A DNA stretch of 64,000 nt from GCA-2725625 sp964574215 (GCA_964574215.1 CAZNLR010000012.1:1-64000); one strand, 5' to 3'. Positions 9,292 through 17,552 are shown, numbered from the stretch's first letter. The notes: generated from the letters alone by a model not told the origin. Translations and numbers: made by a program.

Positions 9292-10455
9292 TCATTCGTT
9301 ATCGGTTTTGCGGTAGGGGGAATAGTCCATCAGACCGTTGATTTCATAGTCGACGTCGCGCCGTTCTTGATCGATGAAGCGGGAGACGGCACTGCGGAAG
9401 TTGGGGTCCTCGATCCAGTGGGCGCTGTAGACTTCGCGGGGGAGGTAACCGCGTTGGATTTTGTGAGGTCCTTGGGCGCCCGCTTCCACCCATTGCAACT
9501 TGTTTTCGATGGCATAGTCGATGGCCTGATAGTAACAGGCTTCAAAATGCAAAAACTTGAAATGCTCCGAACATCCCCAGTTGCGGCCGAAAATGGTATC
9601 AGAACCGACGAGGTTGAGAGCGCCCGCCACCGGCTTACCGTCATGTTCGGCGATCACCAGCACCGCCAAATCGGCCAAAGTTTCCCCCAGCATGGAAAAG
9701 AATTCGCGGGTGAGATACGGGCGGCCCCATTTGCGGTCGATGGTATTGACGTAATAGCCGTAGAATATATCCCAGTGGTCCTCGGTAAGATCGTCACCGG
9801 TCAGGCGGTGTAACGTGACGCCTTGCTCTTCGACTTGGCGCCGCTCTTTTTTGATGGCTTTTCGTTTACGCGAGTTGAGCGACGCCAGAAATTCATCGAA
9901 ATTTTCGTACCCCCGGTTCTCCCAATGAAACTGTTTGCTGGTACGTTGCAAAAACCCAGTATTACCCAAGCGATCCCATTGGTCCTTGGTGGGGAAGGTG
10001 ACGTGGAGCGAGGACACGTTGTGTTGCCGGGCCAATTGGATCATGCCGGCGGTCAGGACGTCAAAATATTTTTCATCTGCATCAGGCCGGACCAGAAGGC
10101 GGGGACCCATGGCGGGCGTGAACGGCACCGCTGATTGAAGTTTGGGATAATAGTTCCCGCCGGCGCGCTCGAAGGCCTCGGCCCAGCCCCAGTCGAAAAT
10201 ATACTCGCCGTAGGAATGATTCTTCAGATAGATGGGCATACAGGCTGCTACCCGTCCGGCCTCATCGGCGGCGACAAGATGTTGCGGCAGCCAGCCGGTC
10301 TCGGATGTCACCGAACCGCTGCTTTCCAGGGCATGGAGAAAAGCATGGCTGACGAAGGGATTTTCGCCTCCCGCACAAGCGTCCCAGTCGGCAGCGGAAA
10401 CATCGGCGATCCGGGTTACGACCTGAACGGAAATCTCTTCTCGGCCATCGGGCAT
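9292..10455 (-). CDS. GNAT-fold acyltransferase of the COG3146 type
   Basis: 387 aa protein with the architecture of the COG3146 / FemAB-like GNAT group. The early NPFVSHAFLHALESSGSV and later PAMGPRLLVRP are recurring features of that group. A C-terminal acyl-CoA-dependent core contains KPVAGALNLVGSDTIFGRNW and EAGAQGPHKIQRGYLP. Related proteins are annotated as possible peptidoglycan- or aminoacyl-transferring enzymes, but no member's reaction can be assigned here. Soluble, no signal peptide. It is followed on the same strand by nothing close; its start region is 91 bp from the VOC gene. Confidence 0.82.
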   Translation of the reverse strand: MPDGREEISVQVVTRIADVSAADWDACAGGENPFVSHAFLHALESSGSVTSETGWLPQHLVAADEAGRVAACMPIYLKNHSYGEYIFDWGWAEAFERAGGNYYPKLQSAVPFTPAMGPRLLVRPDADEKYFDVLTAGMIQLARQHNVSSLHVTFPTKDQWDRLGNTGFLQRTSKQFHWENRGYENFDEFLASLNSRKRKAIKKERRQVEEQGVTLHRLTGDDLTEDHWDIFYGYYVNTIDRKWGRPYLTREFFSMLGETLADLAVLVIAEHDGKPVAGALNLVGSDTIFGRNWGCSEHFKFLHFEACYYQAIDYAIENKLQWVEAGAQGPHKIQRGYLPREVYSAHWIEDPNFRSAVSRFIDQERRDVDYEINGLMDYSPYRKTDNE

Positions 10456-10546
10456 GACTTAAGTGATACGGGGATAATAAAGCAAGAGCAAGGGGCTAGG
10501 GGGTTTCTTGGGATAAATTTAAAGAGAGCGAAAAATTATTGCGCGG

Positions 10547-10918
10547 CTATCCCCTGATTTCGATCATTTCTCCGTCGGGGCCTTTGAACACCACCCGTCG
10601 CCATCCTTTCTCTCGCTCTTCCCGTGCGTCGGTGTCGTGAGGGGCTTGAGCGATCTCTACGCCGGCATCCGACAATTGTTGCACGGCGCCATCGAAATCG
10701 TCCGTTTCCAGGCAGAAGTGAAAGCCGTCAACGGGTGAGCCCCGCCCCACCAGTTCGAGCACCGTGTCGTTGAGGCGAAGGTACGAGATGTTGATTCCCA
10801 TGGGGGTGCCGTGTTCGTAATAGGTCTGAAAACCGAAATGGTTTTCGTAAAACGCTTTGGACTTTTCCAAATCGCTGGCGTTGACGGCCACGTGGTCAAT
10901 GCGTCTGAATTCAACCAT
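10547..10918 (-). CDS. VOC (glyoxalase/bleomycin-resistance fold) protein
   Basis: Small metal-binding VOC protein of 123 aa from the ATG at 10918 (AGGA upstream; an in-frame TTG two codons earlier is less likely). Two beta-alpha-beta-beta-beta modules are visible. Candidate metal ligands are His9 (RRIDHVAV), Glu55 (VLELVG), His67 (FHFCLE) and the Glu in DGEMIEI near the C-terminus, the usual VOC pattern. The likely role is a lyase, isomerase or dioxygenase on a small molecule. It sits 29 bp downstream of ridA on the same strand, so the two probably share a transcript. Confidence 0.85.
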   Translation of the reverse strand: MVEFRRIDHVAVNASDLEKSKAFYENHFGFQTYYEHGTPMGINISYLRLNDTVLELVGRGSPVDGFHFCLETDDFDGAVQQLSDAGVEIAQAPHDTDAREEREKGWRRVVFKGPDGEMIEIRG

Positions 10919-10947
10919 CTGCAATTATCCTCAGTTAATTTCTATCC

Positions 10948-11415
10948 TCAGTTAATTTCGAAAATGCCGTCCACTTCAACGGACGAACCCAGGGGCAGGA
11001 CGGAACAGCCGACCGCGGCCCTGGCGTGTTTGCCCTTGTCTTCGAATATTTCATACATGAGGTCCGAAGCGCCGTTAATGACCAGAGCCTGGTCGGTGAA
11101 GTCGGGCGTCGAATTGACGAAGCCACCCAGCTTGATCACTTGGGTTACTTTGTCCAGGTCGCCGCCGCAGGCCGCTTTCAGTTGGGCAACGAGGTTGAGG
11201 GCGCAGAGCCGGGCGGCTTTCTGGCCGTCTTCCACCGCAACGTTCTCGCCCAAACGGCCGGGATATTGCAGCTCGCCGCCGACGAAGGTGATCTGACCGG
11301 AGACGAAGGCCAAATTGCCGGTGATGGTGTAGGGGACATAATTGGCCACCGGCGCCGCCGCCTCAGGCAGTTCAATCCCCAACTCTTTCAATCTCGTTTC
11401 AATGTAGCCAGCCAT
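10948..11415 (-). CDS. RidA/YjgF family protein
   Basis: 155 aa member of the YjgF/YER057c/UK114 family, whose best-known members deaminate reactive enamines and imines. The fold is indicated by GNLAFVSGQITFVGGEL at the front and the C-terminal HARAAVGCSVLPLGSSVEVDG block. The Arg of HARAAVG takes the place of the catalytic Arg of RidA. The class is the longer YjgH/RutC-like group, not the short 128-aa RidA. GAGGGAA precedes the ATG. Two strong palindromes lie 20 and 65 bp upstream, so the ridA-VOC unit looks repressor-controlled. Confidence 0.88.
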   Translation of the reverse strand: MAGYIETRLKELGIELPEAAAPVANYVPYTITGNLAFVSGQITFVGGELQYPGRLGENVAVEDGQKAARLCALNLVAQLKAACGGDLDKVTQVIKLGGFVNSTPDFTDQALVINGASDLMYEIFEDKGKHARAAVGCSVLPLGSSVEVDGIFEIN

Positions 11416-11434
11416 GTCGGCGTTCCCTCAATAG

Positions 11435-11461
11435 TTAATTAATCGACTGTCGATAAATTCA
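11435..11461. promoter_or_regulatory. Palindromic operator-like site, proximal copy
   Basis: Left arm TTAATTAATCGAC (11435-11447), one central base, right arm matching the reverse complement at 11 of 13 positions. It is the imperfect copy of the palindrome at 11480-11506, with centres 45 bp apart. Position just upstream of ridA on the minus strand suggests a dimeric repressor site. Confidence 0.65.
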
Positions 11462-11479
11462 CACGTGTTCACAACTTTC

Positions 11480-11506
11480 TTAATTAATCGACAGTCGATT
11501 AATTAA
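11480..11506. promoter_or_regulatory. Palindromic operator-like site, distal perfect copy
   Basis: Perfect 13-bp arms (TTAATTAATCGAC and its complement) around one central A, 27 bp in total. The core ATCGAC-N-GTCGAT is shared with the copy at 11435. No regulator gene is adjacent, so the binding protein is unknown; TetR-, GntR- or MarR-type repressors use sites of this size. Confidence 0.7.
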
Positions 11507-11546
11507 CACTTTTTGCGGTGATATAGAAAGGGAAGTCAAAAACAGG

Positions 11547-11609
11547 AAAAAAAATTGGGGTGCCTAGGTTTCATAGACTGGCTGGAAGGGAAACCGATCA
11601 GCACCCCAA
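11547..11609 (-). terminator. Intrinsic terminator of nrdJ
   Basis: On the minus strand TTGGGGTGC pairs with GCACCCCAA (11601-11609 with 11555-11563) and is followed by eight U. Inside the loop a second stem, GGTTTC with GAAACC (11590-11595 with 11567-11572), stacks on it, so this is a nested hairpin of about 55 nt, longer than usual. Confidence 0.82.
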
Positions 11610-11736
11610 GTTCACCAGGGAGGAACTCGCGTCTTTCCAATTGATTTTTCCTGGTAAAAAAGATGGGGCTCGAAGGGTGGGAGGAGTGTGTAGCAGCTCC
11701 ACACCGCGCCGAACCCCCAAGTTCACCAGGGAGGAA
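11604..11736. repeat. 22-bp direct repeat, two copies 111 bp apart
   Basis: Identical 22-mers at 11604-11625 and 11715-11736, beginning CCCCAAGTTC and ending AGGGAGGAA. The first copy overlaps the outer stem of the nrdJ terminator. The intervening sequence is not repeated. Purpose unknown. Confidence 0.75.
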
Positions 11737-11802
11737 AGACATGTTTCTCTCTTTGGTTATATTCGTCATAAATTCTCTATCTTCTCCGTTACGAGCAGCC
11801 CC

Positions 11803-14800
11803 TTAGGAGCACCCGCTCGTGGCGCCGCAAGTGACGCATTTCATGCAGGTACCGTTGCGGACCAAGGTGAAATTGCCGCATTCGCCGCAGGCGTCGCCTT
11901 CGTAACCTTTCATTTTCGCTTCGCGCATCATGTCTAATTGGCTGTCGACTTCCGTCGTCAGCGAGGCTTCAATCGAAACGGTTTCCGTCTGAACTGTCTG
12001 GTGTTCGGCCAAAGCCACGCCGCCGTCAGCAGCTGCGGTTTCAGCCGTCGCCGCTACGGCTGTCGTTACTTCCGCCGCAGTGGCCACCGCGACATCGCCG
12101 CCGGACCCGTTACCCTTCTGCCCAGCACCTTTGCCGCCGTTTAGAACCAGCAGGCTCGAGCGCATATAACCCTGGCTCGCCAAACGGTCGACAGCCTCCT
12201 GGGTGGCCGAGATGACATCGTCGCCTTCGGTGCCGCGGCCCACCGTATCCGGCGTCAAATCCTCCGGCTGAACATGGGCGAGGTCGTCGCGGCCCAGATA
12301 GGAGACGGCCAGTTCGCGGAACAAATAATCCAGGATCGATGTCGCCATTTTGATGGAATCGTTGCCTTCCACCATGCCGGACGGTTCGAACCGAGTGAAG
12401 GTGAAGGCTTCGACGAATTCTTCCAGCGGGACGCCGTATTGAAGGGCGATGGAAACGGCGATAGCGAAATTGTTCATCAAGCTGCGGAAAGCGGCGCCTT
12501 CCTTGTGCATATCGATAAACATTTCTCCGACCCGGCCGTCTTCGTATTCGCCGGTGCGGAGGTAGACCTTGTGTCCGCCGACGGTGGCTTTTTGGGTGTA
12601 GCCTTTGCGCCGGTCCGGCAGGCGCAGGCGCTTGGACATGTATCGTTCGACCACCCGTTCGGCGATGATTTCGGCACGCACCGTCGCTGGTTTCTCGGCG
12701 ATGGCTTCGGCCATGGTCTCGACTTCTTCATCGTCTTCAAGCAGCTGCGCATTGAGGGGTTGAGAAAGCTTGGAACCGTCCCGGTAAAGGGCGTTGGCTT
12801 TAAGCCCCAGTTTCCAGGACAGCATATAGGCGTCTTTGCAGTCCTCGACCGTGGCCGAATTGGCCATGTTGATGGTCTTGGAAATACTGCCGGAAATGAA
12901 CGGCTGAGCGGCCGCCAGCATGCGGATGTGACTGTCCACGGACAATGAACGCTTGCCGTCGCGGCCGCACGGATTGGCGCAATCGAAAACGGGCAGGTGT
13001 TCGTCCTGGAGATGGGGGGCGCCTTCCAGGGTCATGGCGCCGCAGACATATATATTGGCGGCCGCAACATCATCCTTCGTGAAACCCAGTTCCGCCAGCA
13101 TATCAAACGACATGTCGTCCAATTGCGCTTCTTCAAAACCGAGGGTTTCCACGCAGAACTCGGTTCCCAGTGTCCATTTGTTGAAGACGAACTTGATATC
13201 GAAGGCATCGCCCAAGGCGTTCTCGACGGCGAGGATGGTGTCGTCATCAAAGCCTTTCTCGGCCAATGACTGGTGATTGATGCCGGGTGCGTCGGCCAGG
13301 GTACCGTGTCCGACGGCGTATTTGATGATGTCTTCAATTTCCCCGTCGCCATATCCCAGAACCCGTAAGGCCTCGGGGACGGTGCGGTTGATGATCTTGA
13401 AATAGCCGCCGCCGGCGAGTTTTTTGAATTTCACCAGGGCGAAATCCGGTTCGATTCCGGTGGTATCGCAATCCATGACCAGGCCGATGGTGCCCGTGGG
13501 TGCGATCACCGATACCTGGGCGTTGCGGTAACCGTGGGCTTCACCCATTACCAGGGCTTCATCCCAAACCCGCCTGGCGTTGTCGATGATGGTTTGGGCG
13601 CCGTATGCGCTCATATCCCGGAGGGGAACGGGAAGGACCGAAAGTTCCTCATATTTTTTGGACTCCCCATAGGCCGCCTGCCGATGGTTGCGCATAACCT
13701 TCAGCATGGGCTCCATATTGTCTTCGTATCCGGGGAAGGCACCCAGTAGAGAGGCCATTTCCGCCGATGTCCGATAGGATTGACCGGTCATCAGGGCAGT
13801 GATGGCGGCGCAAATGGTGCGGCCTTCCTCGCTGTCATAGGGAATGCCCATGGACATCAAAAGACCGCCGATATTGGCGTAACCCAGGCCCAACGTTCTG
13901 AACTCATAGGATAGCTGAGCGATCTCAGCCGACGGAAACTGCGCCATCAAGACGGCAATTTCGAGATTGATGGTCCAGAGCCTGACGGCGTAGCTGAATG
14001 CTTCGTGGTCGAAGGACCCGTCGTCATGCTGGAACGCCTTAAGATTAAGCGAGGCCAGATTACAGGCCGTATTGTCGAGGAACATGTATTCGGAGCACGG
14101 ATTGGACCCCTGGATGCGCCCGCTGTTGGGGCAGGTGTGCCAATCGTTGATGGTGGTGTCGTACTGAATGCCGGGATCGGCGCAGGACCAGGCGGCTTCG
14201 CCGATCTGTTCCCAAAGATCACGGGCGGGGATGGTTTTGGCGATTTCACCGTCCACCCGCTGAATCAGATTCCAGTCGTCGCCTTCTTGAACGGCGCGTA
14301 GAAATTCGTCGGTGACCCGCACCGTGTTATTGGAATTCTGGCCCGATACGGTCAAATAGGCTTCCGAATCCCAATCCGTGTCGTAGGTCTGGAATTCCAT
14401 CGACGTATAGCCCTGCTTGGCGTAGTCGATGGTGCGCTGAATATAATTCTCCGGGAGCATCGCCCGGCGGGCGGCGATCACGGCCTTTTTCAGAGTTTTG
14501 TTTTTGCGGGGATCGAATCGGGACTCATCATCCCCCTCCTGGCAGGCCGCCAGGACTTGATTGAGATTGGTTTCGGTCAATTTCGAGCCGGCCACCAAGG
14601 CGGCGACTTTTTGCTCCTCTTTGACTTTCCAATTGATGAAATTCTCGATATCGGGATGGTCGGCGTCCAAAATAACCATTTTGGCAGCACGGCGGGTCGT
14701 GCCGCCGGATTTGATGGCGCCGGCCGCCCGGTCGCCGATTTTGAGGAAGCTCATTACCCCGGAGGACTTACCGCCACCCGAAAGGGGTTCGTTTTCGCCC

Positions 14801-15516
14801 CGGAGCGCGGAAAAATTGGTGCCCGTGCCGGAGCCGTACTTAAACAATCTGGCTTCCCGCACCCAAAGATCCATGATGCCGCCTTCATTGACCAAATCAT
14901 CGCCGATGCTTTGGATGAAGCAGGCGTGGGGTTGCGGGTGTTCGTAGGAAGATTGCGATGCCGTCAGTTCGCCGGTTTGGTAGTCCACATAATGATGGCC
15001 CTGGGCGGGTCCGTCGATGCCGTAGGCCCAATTGAGACCGGTGTTGAACCATTGCGGCGAATTGGGCGCGCACATTTGCAGACACAACATGTGGCACATT
15101 TCGTCGTAGTAGGCGGAGGCGTCCTCTTCGGAATCGAAATAGCCGCCTTTCCAGCCCCAATAGGTCCAAGTTCCCGCCAGACGGTTAAAAACTTCTTTGG
15201 CCGAATTTTCGCCGCGGTAACGCTGGTCTTCCGGCAAACCGGCCAACGCCTCTTCATCGGGGATGCTGCGCCACAACCAGGATGGTACGTCGTTTTCCTC
15301 AAACTTTTTCAGTTTCTCGGGAACGCCTGCTTTGCGGAAATATTTCTGTGCTAAAACGTCGCAGGCGACCTGCGACCAGCTGGCCGGCACTTCAATAGCA
15401 TCGTGTTGAAAAACAACTGTTCCGTCTGGATTTCTAATTTCGCTTGATGTGGTCTGAAACTCAGTGTCACCATAAGCTCCAGAGTCAATTGTGGTGAAAA
15501 AACGTTCTATTTTCAT
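11803..15516 (-). CDS. nrdJ: Vitamin B12-dependent (class II) ribonucleotide reductase
   Basis: Reduces ribonucleotides to deoxyribonucleotides using adenosylcobalamin. The predicted thiyl-radical cysteine is Cys474 in GSNPCSEYMF. The redox pair is Cys199 (PHACFIQ) with Cys485 (NTACNLAS); the 11-residue spacing between 474 and 485 equals that in well-studied class II enzymes. GSGTGTNFSALRG and the PTGTIGLVMDCDTTGIEP segment belong to the barrel core. The C-terminus has a Cys cluster (CGECG, CMKCVTCG) that probably re-reduces the active site. 1237 aa is the size of the long alphaproteobacterial form. GGGGG precedes the ATG. Upstream lie NrdR-like boxes and two DnaA boxes. No class I or III reductase is seen in the window. 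Confidence 0.97.
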   Translation of the reverse strand: MKIERFFTTIDSGAYGDTEFQTTSSEIRNPDGTVVFQHDAIEVPASWSQVACDVLAQKYFRKAGVPEKLKKFEENDVPSWLWRSIPDEEALAGLPEDQRYRGENSAKEVFNRLAGTWTYWGWKGGYFDSEEDASAYYDEMCHMLCLQMCAPNSPQWFNTGLNWAYGIDGPAQGHHYVDYQTGELTASQSSYEHPQPHACFIQSIGDDLVNEGGIMDLWVREARLFKYGSGTGTNFSALRGENEPLSGGGKSSGVMSFLKIGDRAAGAIKSGGTTRRAAKMVILDADHPDIENFINWKVKEEQKVAALVAGSKLTETNLNQVLAACQEGDDESRFDPRKNKTLKKAVIAARRAMLPENYIQRTIDYAKQGYTSMEFQTYDTDWDSEAYLTVSGQNSNNTVRVTDEFLRAVQEGDDWNLIQRVDGEIAKTIPARDLWEQIGEAAWSCADPGIQYDTTINDWHTCPNSGRIQGSNPCSEYMFLDNTACNLASLNLKAFQHDDGSFDHEAFSYAVRLWTINLEIAVLMAQFPSAEIAQLSYEFRTLGLGYANIGGLLMSMGIPYDSEEGRTICAAITALMTGQSYRTSAEMASLLGAFPGYEDNMEPMLKVMRNHRQAAYGESKKYEELSVLPVPLRDMSAYGAQTIIDNARRVWDEALVMGEAHGYRNAQVSVIAPTGTIGLVMDCDTTGIEPDFALVKFKKLAGGGYFKIINRTVPEALRVLGYGDGEIEDIIKYAVGHGTLADAPGINHQSLAEKGFDDDTILAVENALGDAFDIKFVFNKWTLGTEFCVETLGFEEAQLDDMSFDMLAELGFTKDDVAAANIYVCGAMTLEGAPHLQDEHLPVFDCANPCGRDGKRSLSVDSHIRMLAAAQPFISGSISKTINMANSATVEDCKDAYMLSWKLGLKANALYRDGSKLSQPLNAQLLEDDEEVETMAEAIAEKPATVRAEIIAERVVERYMSKRLRLPDRRKGYTQKATVGGHKVYLRTGEYEDGRVGEMFIDMHKEGAAFRSLMNNFAIAVSIALQYGVPLEEFVEAFTFTRFEPSGMVEGNDSIKMATSILDYLFRELAVSYLGRDDLAHVQPEDLTPDTVGRGTEGDDVISATQEAVDRLASQGYMRSSLLVLNGGKGAGQKGNGSGGDVAVATAAEVTTAVAATAETAAADGGVALAEHQTVQTETVSIEASLTTEVDSQLDMMREAKMKGYEGDACGECGNFTLVRNGTCMKCVTCGATSGCS

Positions 15517-15613
15517 GCGTCCCCCGACGATATTCTCCCGGCAATACCTGACTGTGGACCTTCACATGGTCCCTTTCAGTCCCCCAGGCCGGTTTTGGTT
15601 TAAATCTCCCGCG

Positions 15614-15629
15614 CCACTACATATTGTGT
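15614..15629. promoter_or_regulatory. nrdJ: NrdR-box-like site 1
   Basis: CCACTACATATTGTGT matches the published NrdR consensus acaCwAtATaTwGtgt at 14 of 16 positions. It lies about 100 bp upstream of the nrdJ start. NrdR is the ATP/dATP-sensing repressor of ribonucleotide reductase genes; its gene is not in this window. Confidence 0.68.
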
Positions 15630-15687
15630 GGTCATGGCCTCTAAGTGCCAAATCTAGCTAAGCCTGATTTTGAGCGCAAGTATTATT

Positions 15688-15735
15688 TCTCAAGATTTGG
15701 TATTTTTCTTGAAACTAAATTACAAGATTTAGTGT
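15688..15735. promoter_or_regulatory. nrdJ: Pair of weaker NrdR-box-like sites
   Basis: Two related 16-mers starting at 15688 and 15720 both contain CAAGATTT followed by GGT or AGT. They match the NrdR consensus at 10 and 12 of 16 positions. Their 32-bp spacing is three helical turns, the arrangement usual for NrdR pairs. A second symmetry, TCAAGA (15690) with TCTTGA (15707), overlaps the first. Confidence 0.5.
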
Positions 15736-15796
15736 TTTGGGATATAAATCAGCCGTTTACGGGGCAAACCCGATAATATATGTAAAGAAAACAGCC

Positions 15797-15847
15797 TGTG
15801 GATAACTTTATGCTTAATTATCAATCGTCTATGGATGATTATCCACA
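15797..15847. promoter_or_regulatory. nrdJ: Two perfect DnaA boxes in inverted orientation
   Basis: TGTGGATAA at 15797-15805 and TTATCCACA at 15839-15847 are both exact consensus DnaA 9-mers facing each other across 33 bp, with a degenerate TATGGATGA between. They lie about 280-330 bp upstream of nrdJ. DnaA control of the class I nrdAB genes is known in Escherichia coli; the same coupling for nrdJ is inference. Confidence 0.7.
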
Positions 15848-15932
15848 GCTTCACATGAACTGCCGAATTTGCGAATTGTTTTCATTGTCAAAAGCCGACT
15901 AAGTGATTTTTTGAGAATCATCATAAAATTAA

Positions 15933-15988
15933 AAAGTGTACCAGGAATACTTTTTGGATTATCCGCGAAATTATTCCTGGTACACTTT
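15933..15988 (-). terminator. Long-stem terminator-like inverted repeat
   Basis: Perfect 17-bp arms at 15933-15949 and 15972-15988 (AAAGTGTACCAGGAATA and its complement) with a 22-nt loop. It begins 5 bp after the stop of the TPR-glycosyltransferase. In that direction the stem runs into TTTAATTTTATG, which is a moderate U-tract. A short mobile repeat is the alternative reading. Confidence 0.65.
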
Positions 15989-15992
15989 ATAT

Positions 15993-17552
15993 TTAGCGGA
16001 GTTCGGCGGCGACCAGATTTATGACATGATGCCAATCACCGGGCTCTTCCTGTCTGAAATAGCGCATTGTCGGATACCAAATGGGCGGTTTGCCGTTGTG
16101 GGGTTGCCAACGCCAATCGGATGAATTCGCCAGAAGCACCCAGCAGGGGATCGCCAGGGCGCCGGCCAGATGGGCAAGGGCTGTATCGACGGTAATTACC
16201 AAATCTAATTGGCTCACCAGTGCCGCAGTGTCGGCAAAATCATCGATTAAGTCACTCAAATCGGTTAAATTTGCATAGTTTTTCCCGATTTCGGCAATTT
16301 CGGAGGCTTTATCACCCGTTTGCAGGCTGTAGAATTGAATATTCGGCACATATAGCAGCGATTCAAAGGCCTTTGGAGGGCAGGATCGGTTGCGATAGGG
16401 GTCAAATTCGTGCCGTGGCCGACCCGCCCACGCGATACCGATTTTTTTCACTTTGGAATCCTTGTCGGGCAGGGATGGAATGTCGCCAACGGCCTTATTC
16501 ACCTTCAAGTAGGGCGCCTCTTGGGAAAGGTTTTCGGTGGTGACGGCAAAAATCCTAGGCAGACTGATCAAAGGAACATGAAAGTCAAAGCTGGGAAACG
16601 CTTCATCGATGTCCGACAGTTCGTCTATTTCCGATATGGTTTCCATGAGGCGGAACAGGCTTTTATGGCAGGCAAAGATTACCTTGCCCGCGTCCTTAGC
16701 CATCATTTTGATAAAACGGGAAAATTGAATGCAGTCGCCGAAACCCTGCTCGGCATGTACCAGCAAAGTATTCCCCCCAAGTGGCGCGCCGTCCCAGGGT
16801 TCGATATCCAAAAGCCGTTTGGTCTGGACATTTGAGGGATTTTTCCAGCGCCATTCGTATTCCCGCCAGGCTTCCTCGTACTGTCCAACATAGAGCAGCA
16901 CTTGAGCAAGATTTTCATGGGCCTCGGCGAATTCCGGCTGTAGGGAGATCGCCTGGCGAAAATTGTCGACCGATTCCTTGTTTTGATCCAGGACATGTCT
17001 GGCGATACCGCGCGAATTGAAGGCTACTGCTAGATTGGGGTCGGCTTCGATAGCCCGGTCCAACAGACCAATAGCGGACTTTGGTTGGCCGCCTTGTAAA
17101 CGGCTATTGGCGAGATTCGCTAAAATGCCCGGATCCTGAGGCGCCAGATTATGAGCTTTTTCCAGGCTATTGGTGGCTTCCGGCGTCAAATTCAAGGATT
17201 CCAGCAAGCGACCGAGATTGTTAAGCGCCGCCACATGATCGGGCTTCAGTTTTAACGTCTGCCGGTAGCAATCGATCGCCTGGTCGATATTGCCGGCCTG
17301 TTCCTGCGATAGTCCGAGGGAAAATTGAACCGTCGGATGGTCAGGCGCCTGGTCGGCGGCCTTCTGGGCGGCGTCCAAAGCATCCTCCGCGCGGCCCAGC
17401 TGGCGCAAAACCCCGGCCCGGTTGTGGTGGGCTTGGAATAAGGATGGATTCGCTTCAATCGCCTGACGGTAGGCCTCTTCGGCGCCGGACCAATCTTCCC
17501 GCCTTTCCATCGCTTGGGCGGTCTCAAATAAGGATTCGGGGGATTTCGTCAT
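15993..17552 (-). CDS. TPR-repeat protein with glycosyltransferase (GT9-like) domain
   Basis: 519 aa from the ATG at 17552; an in-frame GTG four codons earlier also exists. The first 230 residues are about six tetratricopeptide repeats (for example DHVAALNNLGRLLES and NLAVAFNSRGIARHVLDQ). The remainder resembles heptosyltransferase-type glycosyltransferases: LLVHAEQGFGDCIQFSRF, KIGIAWAGRPRHEFDPYRNR and the nucleotide-sugar-side DLVITVDTALAHLAGAL. Such TPR-GT fusions in alphaproteobacteria are thought to glycosylate surface or flagellar components, but the acceptor is unknown. Its ATG overlaps, on the opposite strand, an upstream ATG of the complex I gene. Confidence 0.88.
   Translation of the reverse strand: MTKSPESLFETAQAMERREDWSGAEEAYRQAIEANPSLFQAHHNRAGVLRQLGRAEDALDAAQKAADQAPDHPTVQFSLGLSQEQAGNIDQAIDCYRQTLKLKPDHVAALNNLGRLLESLNLTPEATNSLEKAHNLAPQDPGILANLANSRLQGGQPKSAIGLLDRAIEADPNLAVAFNSRGIARHVLDQNKESVDNFRQAISLQPEFAEAHENLAQVLLYVGQYEEAWREYEWRWKNPSNVQTKRLLDIEPWDGAPLGGNTLLVHAEQGFGDCIQFSRFIKMMAKDAGKVIFACHKSLFRLMETISEIDELSDIDEAFPSFDFHVPLISLPRIFAVTTENLSQEAPYLKVNKAVGDIPSLPDKDSKVKKIGIAWAGRPRHEFDPYRNRSCPPKAFESLLYVPNIQFYSLQTGDKASEIAEIGKNYANLTDLSDLIDDFADTAALVSQLDLVITVDTALAHLAGALAIPCWVLLANSSDWRWQPHNGKPPIWYPTMRYFRQEEPGDWHHVINLVAAELR

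Larger units (their letters stand above)
11416..11802. other. 387-bp gap: ridA operators, nrdJ terminator, direct repeat
   Basis: Contains two palindromes near ridA (11435-11461 and 11480-11506), an intrinsic terminator for nrdJ (11547-11609) and a 22-bp direct repeat (11604-11625 and 11715-11736). A 77-codon minus-strand reading frame covers 11536-11769 and encodes FLPGELG twice because of the repeat, but the terminator lies inside it, so I do not call it a gene. Confidence 0.7.
15517..15992. other. 476-bp nrdJ upstream region
   Basis: Gene-free stretch between nrdJ and the TPR-glycosyltransferase, both read on the minus strand. It holds a set of NrdR-like boxes (15614-15735), two perfect DnaA boxes (15797-15847) and a 17-bp inverted repeat at 15933-15988. 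The part from about 15640 to 15960 is clearly more AT-rich than the flanking genes. No cobalamin riboswitch motif was found. Confidence 0.75.

Noticed and set aside
11536..11769. 77-codon minus-strand frame with FLPGELG encoded twice
   Set aside because: It contains the nrdJ terminator and the repeat comes from the 22-bp DNA duplication; codon use is unlike the neighbours.
14557..15354. Open frame of 265 codons opposite nrdJ
   Set aside because: Antisense shadow with no family features, inside an unmistakable gene.
15517..15992. Possible cobalamin riboswitch upstream of the B12-dependent reductase
   Set aside because: No B12-box-like sequence seen; protein-binding boxes explain the region better.
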